From Balanoglossus misakiensis (lineage: Eukaryota > Hemichordata), in assembly GCA_040954595.2 (NCBI GenBank), contig CM082577.2:15376001-15440000 (forward strand): 64,000 nt of DNA, in the 5' to 3' direction. A program made the position numbers and the translations under genes. The notes under the pieces were generated by a model that had not been told where the DNA came from, did no database searches, and saw only the letters and a program-made list of their open reading frames with translations. Below are positions 1 through 8,200 of the stretch, piece after piece. Position 1 is the stretch's first letter, and the number at the start of each line of letters is the position of its first letter.

Positions 1-3000
1 TTCGTATTCCGGGGATGTGCAATCCGAAGAAGGTTCCGTGAACGACGTGTCGTAATAAGATTCGTCAAAGAGGACAACGCACTTATAAGGGTCACCACAT
101 CTGTAATAACGCTTTCGGAATAGGTTTATCTGGGCACCGGTTCTGTTTTGATTTAACATATTGAATAAATTTACTACACACGACGTCCACAGTGCAAAAA
201 AATTTCCAGGTCTAACCAAACACCCGCTGACACATTGACTTTGTGTGCGATGTTGCAGAAAAGATACGCCTTCCTTACTGAGATGGAACGTATCAGAGAA
301 AAATTTAACCACTTCCGATTTGACAGAAAGTATGGCATCTTGGGTAGGAGTTTTGGAATGTACCATCAGATATTTTATCAAATAGCAAAGTCCATAAAAA
401 CAATCGTTGGGGTTAATTTGAATTTCACGCGGATCCAGTAATACAAGTCGGCGGTCATTAGCTGGACGCAATTGTCCAGGACCGTGTTTTTCACGAAGGG
501 TTGTTGAAGCACCATGAAATGGCACTCTGGAAAACACTCGTCCATAGCCCACACCTGTAGTAGTTCCGATTGGAATTAATTGACAACTGCTCTCGGAGTT
601 TGTAGGTGGCTTTGTCAAAACACTGTCGTTTTGTTGTAACGGGGCCGATTGAGAATTTCCATCTCGGTCGTGATCACTTCTCCTACTGGCTGTGACAATC
701 GGTGTACAACTACCCCGCAGTTCAACGGGACAAGTTAGGCGTGGCTTTGTCAAAACACTGTCGTTTTGTTGTAACGGGGCCGATTGAGAATTTCCATCTC
801 GGTCGTGATCACTTCTCCTACTGGCTGTGACAATAGGTGTACAACTACCCCGCAGTTCAACTGGACAAGTTTGACGTGGCTTTGTCAAAACACTGTCGTT
901 TTGTTGTAACGGGGCCGATTGAGAATTTCCATCTCGGTCGTGATCACTTCTCCTACTGGCTGTGACAATCGGTGTACAACTACCCCGCAGTTCAACGGGA
1001 CAAGTTAGGCGTGGCTTTGTCAAAACACTGTCGTTTTGTTGTAACGGGGCCGATTGAGAATTTCCATCTCGGTCGTGATCACTTCGCCTACTGGTTGTGA
1101 CAATAGGTGTACAACTACCCCGCAGTTTAACTGGACAAGTTTGACGTGGCTTTGTGCACAGCATAGGATCTAACCCCTTTTCTGCACTCTGCACACCAGT
1201 ACCAAACGAAGTTGCTTGTTTATCGTCATCCTCACTGTCATCTGAAGATGAAGACCATTTTGTCAATTCGGGATGTGTTAAGGTGGAGTTGTCGACACGC
1301 TCTATCCTTTTTTTAATAGCACACAGCTCACTTCCGCGCGCCGTGTCCTGACCGACATTCCTTTGTCTTCTGTTACAAAGCCGATTGGCCAATACGCTAG
1401 CGCGGATGGTTGACTCGGTGCGATCTCCCTCGTGTACTTCCAATTGTAACACTTTATCAGAGTGAAGACTAAAATCTCGTCCCGCACACCTTTGGAGAGA
1501 GTTCTGAAAGTCAACATCCGCCAGGTGTATTGCCTTCCATTGCTGACTGGAAAATACAGATTCCTCGCACTTTCGTCTGAAATCAGCAACAGAATTGTTT
1601 TCGTCTGTTCTTTGTTTCAACACGGACAACCACATTTCATGCAACATGTTGTATTTAGTGTCGTCGATAACTCCCAGTTTACCCGCATGTAGATGCCTAC
1701 TGAGCGTGGTTAACGTACGATCCATTGCTTTACAAAGGTCCCCATCACTTGTGTCTCGAATGCATTTTTGCAAGCGTGTAATTTCAGCCCCTAAATTGTT
1801 AAGTTTGGTTGAATTCTGTGTATGTATCTTGACGAATTCTTTACACCTTTCACCTAGGTTCGGCATTCTCATGCATAAATCTCTATTTAACATTCTCGGG
1901 TTTCGATCAAGCCATTTATTTTCGTCAGAGAAATGGTAGAAATCGGCGGTAGAACACGCATCAATACTCTTAACTTCTTCAATCTGTTCCTCTGTATATC
2001 CGTGATCTCGCAATATATGCCTATTTAAGGACCGTTCATTATGAAAGCGGTCGTGGCAATTACGTATTCTACAAGTAAATCGAAACCCTAGTAAGACTTC
2101 CTGGGTTTTCGCGTATGGTCCTAATTCTTCCATAAGAACTCGTATTTTCCGGCGTCTGTCCGGTTGGTCTTCTGCAAGCAAGTCGAAGTGGCTGACTGAT
2201 TCCGACAAACCAAACACTCTGACGTTGGTGAGTGACCAATCAAACGTGGACAGGTACTCTGTTAAACCACGAGTGTGAATAAATCCATATTTCTGTCGCA
2301 AATGTTCTAAAAGGACATGGAAATAGCACACTCCTCGTGGTTGATTGTCATTATCAGCCAAGAAATAAATGCAATCGGAAACAATAGTTTTGGGGACATT
2401 CGCCACTAATTTATCGCCATGCATTCGGACAAGTGTGACGTTGTTATTACAAGTATCGCAGTTGACAACGCTTCTAAGACGGCCTAGGAAAAATACGCAT
2501 GTTTGAAATCCCAGGTTTCGTTCCTTTAGGTTAGTCATTGAGACATAGTCGCCACTGGTCAATGCCCTTTGCAAGAATCGCCATTGGTCGCGCATAAACG
2601 CGGGTTCTCCAATCAAGATAGAATGGGGTCGGTTAAGCATGGCCCTTGACAAGATCATACTGTGATCTCTGTCGCTAAACGTGTAAAACTTATCAAGGCC
2701 ACTGGTGTCTCTCATGTCATTAACCCATTCGGGGTACACTGTGTGTGTCTCTCTCTGTTCGTCGTTTGTCTTCATGCGCTTGTTAGCACTCTTGGTGTCT
2801 CCGTCACTCGCGTTCACGAGTGGACTGAGAGTCGTCGACAATGCTCGAACGAAATCAGCTTGACTCGCGTATATGCCATACAGACTGAAATTTTTTGGTC
2901 TCATTACCATCTCGTTGATTAGTTGATATAAATCAATCCGGAACCCGGGTGTCGGTTGACCAGTAGAAAATTCACGGGCCATGTTAGCAATTTGATTAAT

Positions 3001-3195
3001 AGTCAAACAATCATGTTGGCTGACAACTTTGTATATCTTTTCAAGAAACGTGTGCAATGACTTTTCTTGCACAGTGGTCGAGTCAGTGTTCAGTTTATCG
3101 ATGGTAGATGAAGGTTTCCGCCCAGAGCCTGAGTCGACGCCAAACACCAATAAAACGTCTTTACTGAGTTCTGGATAGAGCGGGGACAGATTCAT
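1..3195 (-). CDS. Large C2H2 zinc-finger protein, truncated by the window edge
   Basis: The reverse strand is open without a stop from 3348 to position 1, more than 1,100 codons. The first in-frame ATG is at 3195, and the C-terminus lies beyond the window. Seen directly: a classic C2H2 finger (C-x4-C-x12-H-x4-H) at about 2079-2002, a Ser/Asp-rich stretch at about 1257-1216, four 45-residue tandem repeats (about 1150-611), and a motif reading NPNDCFYGLC at about 414-385. The frame stays coding-like before 3195 (to 3348), so the true start may be non-ATG or lie in an upstream exon; a possible acceptor reads TTTTCTCGACAG near 3340-3329. I do not recognise the protein securely. The ND-C motif followed by a hydrophobic LFDESYYD segment (about 75-52) recalls the OTU-like region ahead of B-family DNA polymerases in some metazoan DNA elements. 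No polymerase motif is in the window, so that idea is weak. Confidence 0.75.
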   Translation of the reverse strand, partial: MNLSPLYPELSKDVLLVFGVDSGSGRKPSSTIDKLNTDSTTVQEKSLHTFLEKIYKVVSQHDCLTINQIANMAREFSTGQPTPGFRIDLYQLINEMVMRPKNFSLYGIYASQADFVRALSTTLSPLVNASDGDTKSANKRMKTNDEQRETHTVYPEWVNDMRDTSGLDKFYTFSDRDHSMILSRAMLNRPHSILIGEPAFMRDQWRFLQRALTSGDYVSMTNLKERNLGFQTCVFFLGRLRSVVNCDTCNNNVTLVRMHGDKLVANVPKTIVSDCIYFLADNDNQPRGVCYFHVLLEHLRQKYGFIHTRGLTEYLSTFDWSLTNVRVFGLSESVSHFDLLAEDQPDRRRKIRVLMEELGPYAKTQEVLLGFRFTCRIRNCHDRFHNERSLNRHILRDHGYTEEQIEEVKSIDACSTADFYHFSDENKWLDRNPRMLNRDLCMRMPNLGERCKEFVKIHTQNSTKLNNLGAEITRLQKCIRDTSDGDLCKAMDRTLTTLSRHLHAGKLGVIDDTKYNMLHEMWLSVLKQRTDENNSVADFRRKCEESVFSSQQWKAIHLADVDFQNSLQRCAGRDFSLHSDKVLQLEVHEGDRTESTIRASVLANRLCNRRQRNVGQDTARGSELCAIKKRIERVDNSTLTHPELTKWSSSSDDSEDDDKQATSFGTGVQSAEKGLDPMLCTKPRQTCPVKLRGSCTPIVTTSRRSDHDRDGNSQSAPLQQNDSVLTKPRLTCPVELRGSCTPIVTASRRSDHDRDGNSQSAPLQQNDSVLTKPRQTCPVELRGSCTPIVTASRRSDHDRDGNSQSAPLQQNDSVLTKPRLTCPVELRGSCTPIVTASRRSDHDRDGNSQSAPLQQNDSVLTKPPTNSESSCQLIPIGTTTGVGYGRVFSRVPFHGASTTLREKHGPGQLRPANDRRLVLLDPREIQINPNDCFYGLCYLIKYLMVHSKTPTQDAILSVKSEVVKFFSDTFHLSKEGVSFLQHRTQSQCVSGCLVRPGNFFALWTSCVVNLFNMLNQNRTGAQINLFRKRYYRCGDPYKCVVLFDESYYDTSFTEPSSDCTSPEYE
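611..1150 (-). repeat. Four in-frame 135-bp coding tandem repeats
   Basis: The 135-bp unit starts at 611, 746, 881 and 1016 on the forward strand and ends at the variant unit near 1150. Because 135 is a multiple of three, the reverse-strand frame stays open and encodes four 45-residue repeats, each containing TKPR, TCPVELRGSCTP, SRRSDHDRDG and LQQNDSVL. Units differ at few positions (for example ggcgtggc versus gacgtggc, and caatcggt versus caataggt). Two variants alternate, which suggests expansion by duplication of a dimer. Confidence 0.93.
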
Positions 3196-3360
3196 TTCAT
3201 TACTTTTCTCGGTTATTCGCCGAAACTGTTTTGGAACGTACGCTAATATCCACTTACAAAAGAGGGCACGGTAGTGTGTAGAGGTAATGTGCTGTAATTG
3301 AATCTTTGTAAGAACACCTGTCGAGAAAAGTGCCTCATTAAACAGGACTCATCTTCCTTG

Positions 3361-3373
3361 TTTAATATATATC
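3361..3373 (-). promoter_or_regulatory. Possible TATA-like element for the large reverse gene
   Basis: On the reverse strand the AT-rich run ATATATATTAAA lies in the roughly 150-bp gap between the membrane-protein gene and the long reverse frame. It is about 165 bp before the first ATG at 3195. It is the only TATA-like stretch in this gap, but AT-rich DNA gives chance matches. Confidence 0.25.
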
Positions 3374-3449
3374 TTTATGTTTTCATTATCGTCTGCATAT
3401 ACAAAATACATTTCAATACCCCACGATTGATAAGAGAGACTGTATCCTA

Positions 3450-3455
3450 TTTATT
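3450..3455 (-). terminator. Poly(A) signal AATAAA after the membrane-protein gene
   Basis: The reverse strand reads AATAAA about 50 bp past the stop codon at 3503. The spacing is typical for a poly(A) signal and fits a self-contained transcription unit for the membrane protein. Confidence 0.5.
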
Positions 3456-3502
3456 CACGTGTATGTTTTTGAGGAAGAAACGACCATGTCGTATTCAGTG
3501 AA

Positions 3503-4294
3503 TTAGTTTCTTGTACGTGACACCCCTTGAATGCTGTCAGTATCTGCATGGTCTATTAGTAAGTCCGACTCGTAATCGTCTGTAGGATAAGGGTCGTTGT
3601 TTCTAAAATTGATCTCTCTAGTCAGCCTCTTGTGGTGATACAAATGTGTCGCTAAATGTACGAACGAAAACACGGCAATTATAATGAGACCACCCTTTAC
3701 AACGTCTTCACCGAACACTTTACAGAACCCAGTGTCTCTGTAATTGGGCGTCAGAAAACACATGGGTATGCTTTGGGCCGTTACCACAAGAATGCCGATG
3801 ACAAAAAGTGGAAACACATGTATAGCTATTCTCTCTCGCATATGGGGTTCCATGAGAGACTCCAGTATCTTCTCTTCCCCTTTGAAAGTCTTGTAAAGGA
3901 GATACACTACGTTCAGCATCACGATAGCGCAGTCTATATACGCGGGATACACGCAAAATCTCAATATACCGTATAAATCTGGGATCTTACACGGGTCTCC
4001 ACCCGCTCTTTCACCTTGTACGACTAACATAATGGCTGCGATTGTGAAAAAAACAGCGTACACAAACTTTTGAAGATGAAGTAACAGATGGTCGTGAAAT
4101 GCCCTCAGTCCCTTCTGTCTATAAACGTCTGTGACGCCATCATCCAGTCTCTTGAATTCTTGAACAGTTTTTAGGAAAACCTTTCTAGACGAATGCGTTA
4201 AAGTATCCCACCTGTCGCCCATCTGATTCTTAAACGGCCGTTTAGTCACATGTTGTTTACCGACAATCCGGGTATATTTTTTGCCGGGTGTCAT
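3503..4294 (-). CDS. Four-pass membrane protein of unknown family (263 aa)
   Basis: The frame begins at a true ATG and ends at TAA. Hydrophobic segments lie near residues 76-94, 114-134, 157-178 and 200-220. They follow a roughly 75-residue basic N-terminus without a signal peptide and precede an acidic C-terminal tail of about 43 residues. Both ends would then be cytosolic, with two short outer loops. Cysteines sit in or beside the first loop (C102, C114) and around the second (C179, C191), so disulfides are possible. The layout is tetraspan-like, but loop lengths do not match innexins or tetraspanins well. The next gene upstream is divergent, with starts 66 bp apart, and an AATAAA follows the stop. 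I cannot name the family. A viral or mobile-element membrane protein is one option, a host gene another. Confidence 0.7.
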   Translation of the reverse strand: MTPGKKYTRIVGKQHVTKRPFKNQMGDRWDTLTHSSRKVFLKTVQEFKRLDDGVTDVYRQKGLRAFHDHLLLHLQKFVYAVFFTIAAIMLVVQGERAGGDPCKIPDLYGILRFCVYPAYIDCAIVMLNVVYLLYKTFKGEEKILESLMEPHMRERIAIHVFPLFVIGILVVTAQSIPMCFLTPNYRDTGFCKVFGEDVVKGGLIIIAVFSFVHLATHLYHHKRLTREINFRNNDPYPTDDYESDLLIDHADTDSIQGVSRTRN

Positions 4295-4320
4295 TCTGAT
4301 TTACTTAGTTACTTGTCTAA

Positions 4321-4334
4321 TAACGTCGACGTTA
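4321..4334. promoter_or_regulatory. Perfect 14-bp palindrome between divergent genes
   Basis: The sequence TAACGTCGACGTTA is its own reverse complement. It sits near the middle of the roughly 65-bp gap between the starts of the membrane-protein gene (4294, reverse) and the nuclease-like gene (4361, forward). Its position suits a shared operator or bidirectional promoter element bound by a dimer. No clear TATA box is seen in the gap. Confidence 0.45.
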
Positions 4335-4360
4335 ATAGAACTAACCAGTGAATAAGTGTG

Positions 4361-5179
4361 ATGTCTCGCGCACACCCTTACACTACTTTAAAAAAAAATC
4401 GCCTCAAGACTTATTTGACAGTAACGCTGGTAGAAAAATGTAAGATAAATATTAAAAGGGCAAGAAAGGGTTACGTGGCTATCGACAAACGGTCTTCTAA
4501 AGAATGTCAGCTCACCGGTGTCTACAAGCAGATCAGAAAATATCATTTACCAGCAGAGTGTTACACAAATATTAAGCTACGACGACAACGGCGATCGCGC
4601 ACATACAGCACTAAATGCCCAAGGGAAGCCATGTACTTAGGAAAAAACATTGACAAATCAGTCAAACTTATGTTAAAAGAGAAACCTATCGCACACACTC
4701 CGGTGACACAAAGCATATTCAATTCATTGCGATATTTGGGATACACTCCGCTGACAGCACAACTTCCTGTCACAAACTTCCAACCGGATCAACAAGATTG
4801 TAAGTGGGGTGCAACTGTTGGTGTATTAGACCTCGTAGCATACAACCAAGAAAAGAAAATATATACAGCGATTGAACTCAAAACAACCTCTAAACACTAC
4901 AGTGATATTAAAAAAGAACACGATTGGGCGAACCTTAATCCTTCGACCGGCTACAGGCGGTCTTTTTATTCTCAAGCGGTACTACAATCCCAGTTAGGAG
5001 CTCTCATGCTAATTAATACATTCAACTTAACAAGCGCTGATAGCTTAGTCATTGTTTATTCTTTCGCAGATAAATCCACCGTTATCGAATGTGTAGGACA
5101 ATTTAATAACACCACGTCGGCATCTGAATTGTTTCCATGGGTTGTAGGTTACAGGAAACAATGTGTACACAGAAGGTGA
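4361..5179 (+). CDS. PD-(D/E)XK nuclease-like protein (272 aa)
   Basis: The start is the ATG at 4361; an in-frame GTG lies one codon upstream. The active-site pattern is visible: D157 in GVLDLVAY, then E172 and K174 in TAIELKTT, the spacing of RecB/Cas4/exonuclease-type PD-(D/E)XK folds. Downstream, SQAVLQSQLGALML (about residues 204-217) resembles the glutamine-bearing helix of that group. The N-terminal 110 residues are Lys/Arg-rich, and YLGKNIDKSVKLML (about 92-105) could be the usual helical motif before the core. A metal-dependent DNA nuclease is the likely activity. I infer it could serve recombination or DNA-end processing in a virus or mobile element. It ends about 57 bp before the satellite array and shares a divergent promoter region with the membrane protein. 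Confidence 0.7.
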   Translation: MSRAHPYTTLKKNRLKTYLTVTLVEKCKINIKRARKGYVAIDKRSSKECQLTGVYKQIRKYHLPAECYTNIKLRRQRRSRTYSTKCPREAMYLGKNIDKSVKLMLKEKPIAHTPVTQSIFNSLRYLGYTPLTAQLPVTNFQPDQQDCKWGATVGVLDLVAYNQEKKIYTAIELKTTSKHYSDIKKEHDWANLNPSTGYRRSFYSQAVLQSQLGALMLINTFNLTSADSLVIVYSFADKSTVIECVGQFNNTTSASELFPWVVGYRKQCVHRR

Positions 5180-5218
5180 GATGTGTCACCTCGCGTCGAC
5201 TGATAAACATCACGTCAC

Positions 5219-5236
5219 ATATATATATATATATAT
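5219..5236. repeat. (AT)9 microsatellite at the array boundary
   Basis: A pure AT dinucleotide run lies exactly where unique DNA changes to array A. Such AT tracts are common breakpoints, so it may mark the recombination junction. Confidence 0.85.
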
Positions 5237-8200
5237 CTGTAATGGAAATGGAGAAAGTACCTTATATTTTCTGTAAAATAGACATTTAATTGGCAAGCCG
5301 TCCTGCATCAATTATGAATTGTGTACATGCACTAAAGCGCCCTCACTGCTGGGTGTGTTGTATGGTCTTTAACCCTGTTTCAAATTAGAGTACTTTCTGC
5401 AATTTCAAGACAGATCTTACGTGCCATTGGAGAGCTCCATTGACTGGTCATTCATACTGTTTTCATTCATTCATTGCGGCATCAATATATTTTATCTATT
5501 CTAGCCAAAGAGCTTGGCACCTGTTGAAATGAACTCATCTGCTGTGGGCCAGTTTATTGGTGGCAGTTGAGCTGAGCAGAGCACCTTCCTTCCCGGCACG
5601 CCACCAAGTAAAGTTCCACGCCGCCCACCACAGATGCCAGCATTCATTCATGCGAGTGAGTGTAATTGCAAATTTGCCTATTCTAGATCTGTAATGGAAA
5701 TGGAGAAAGTACCTTATATTTTCTGTAAAATAGACATTTAATTGGCAAGCCGTCCTGCATCAATTATGAATTGTGTACATGCACTAAAGCGCCCTCACTG
5801 CTGGGTGTGTTGTATGGTCTTTAACCCTGTTTCAAATTAGAGTACTTTCTGCAATTTCAAGACAGATCTTACGTGCCATTGGAGAGCTCCATTGACTGGT
5901 CATTCATACTGTTTTCATTCATTCATTGCGGCATCAATATATTTTATCTATTCTAGCCAAAGAGCTTGGCACCTGTTGAAATGAACTCATCTGCTGTGGG
6001 CCAGTTTATTGGTGGCAGTTGAGCTGAGAAGAGCACCTTCCTTCCCGGCACGCCACCAAGTAAAGTTCCACGCCGCCCACCACAGATGCCAGCATTCATT
6101 CATGCGAGTGAGTGTAATTGCAAATTTGCCTATTCTAGATCTGTAATGGAAATGGAGAAAGTACCTTATATTTTCTGTAAAATAGACATTTAATTGGCAA
6201 GCCGTCCTGCATCAATTATGAATTGTGTACATGCACTAAAGCGCCCTCACTGCTGGGTGTGTTGTATGGTCTTTAACCCTGTTTCAAATTAGAGTACTTT
6301 CTGCAATTTCAAGACAGATCTTACGTGCCATTGGAGAGCTCCATTGACTGGTCATTCATACTGTTTTCATTCATTCATTGCGGCATCAATATATTTTATC
6401 TATTCTAGCCAAAGAGCTTGGCACCTGTTGAAATGAACTCATCTGCTGTGGGCCAGTTTATTGGTGGCAGTTGAGCTGAGAAGAGCACCTTCCTTCCCGG
6501 CACGCCACCAAGTAAAGTTCCACGCCGCCCACCACAGATGCCAGCATTCATTCATGCGAGTGAGTGTAATTGCAAATTTGCCTATTCTAGATCTGTAATG
6601 GAAATGGAGAAAGTACCTTATATTTTCTGTAAAATAGACATTTAATTGGCAAGCCGTCCTGCATCAATTATGAATTGTGTACATGCACTAAAGCGCCCTC
6701 ACTGCTGGGTGTGTTGTATGGTCTTTAACCCTGTTTCAAATTAGAGTACTTTCTGCAATTTCAAGACAGATCTTACGTGCCATTGGAGAGCTCCATTGAC
6801 TGGTCATTCATACTGTTTTCATTCATTCATTGCGGCATCAATATATTTTATCTATTCTAGCCAAAGAGCTTGGCACCTGTTGAAATGAACTCATCTGCTG
6901 TGGGCCAGTTTATTGGTGGCAGTTGAGCTGAGCAGAGCACCTTCCTTCCCGGCACGCCACCAAGTAAAGTTCCACGCCGCCCACCACAGATGCCAGCATT
7001 CATTCATGCGAGTGAGTGTAATTGCAAATTTGCCTATTCTAGATCTGTAATGGAAATGGAGAAAGTACCTTATATTTTCTGTAAAATAGACATTTAATTG
7101 GCAAGCCGTCCTGCATCAATTATGAATTGTGTACATGCACTAAAGCGCCCTCACTGCTGGGTGTGTTGTATGGTCTTTAACCCTGTTTCAAATTAGAGTA
7201 CTTTCTGCAATTTCAAGACAGATCTTACGTGCCATTGGAGAGCTCCATTGACTGGTCATTCATACTGTTTTCATTCATTCATTGCGGCATCAATATATTT
7301 TATCTATTCTAGCCAAAGAGCTTGGCACCTGTTGAAATGAACTCATCTGCTGTGGGCCAGTTTATTGGTGGCAGTTGAGCTGAGAAGAGCACCTTCCTTC
7401 CCGGCACGCCACCAAGTAAAGTTCCACGCCGCCCACCACAGATGCCAGCATTCATTCATGCGAGTGAGTGTAATTGCAAATTTGCCTATTCTAGATCTGT
7501 AATGGAAATGGAGAAAGTACCTTATATTTTCTGTAAAATAGACATTTAATTGGCAAGCCGTCCTGCATCAATTATGAATTGTGTACATGCACTAAAGCGC
7601 CCTCACTGCTGGGTGTGTTGTATGGTCTTTAACCCTGTTTCAAATTAGAGTACTTTCTGCAATTTCAAGACAGATCTTACGTGCCATTGGAGAGCTCCAT
7701 TGACTGGTCATTCATACTGTTTTCATTCATTCATTGCGGCATCAATATATTTTATCTATTCTAGCCAAAGAGCTTGGCACCTGTTGAAATGAACTCATCT
7801 GCTGTGGGCCAGTTTATTGGTGGCAGTTGAGCTGAGCAGAGCACCTTCCTTCCCGGCACGCCACCAAGTAAAGTTCCACGCCGCCCACCACAGATGCCAG
7901 CATTCATTCATGCGAGTGAGTGTAATTGCAAATTTGCCTATTCTAGATCTGTAATGGAAATGGAGAAAGTACCTTATATTTTCTGTAAAATAGACATTTA
8001 ATTGGCAAGCCGTCCTGCATCAATTATGAATTGTGTACATGCACTAAAGCGCCCTCACTGCTGGGTGTGTTGTATGGTCTTTAACCCTGTTTCAAATTAG
8101 AGTACTTTCTGCAATTTCAAGACAGATCTTACGTGCCATTGGAGAGCTCCATTGACTGGTCATTCATACTGTTTTCATTCATTCATTGCGGCATCAATAT

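Noticed and set aside
1154-2922. Several 65-114-codon frames overlapping the long reverse gene
   Set aside because: They are shadows of the reverse coding frame, which has domains and in-frame repeats.
3656-3976. Forward 106-codon frame opposite the membrane-protein gene
   Set aside because: It is antisense to a gene with four clear hydrophobic segments, and it has no domain of its own.
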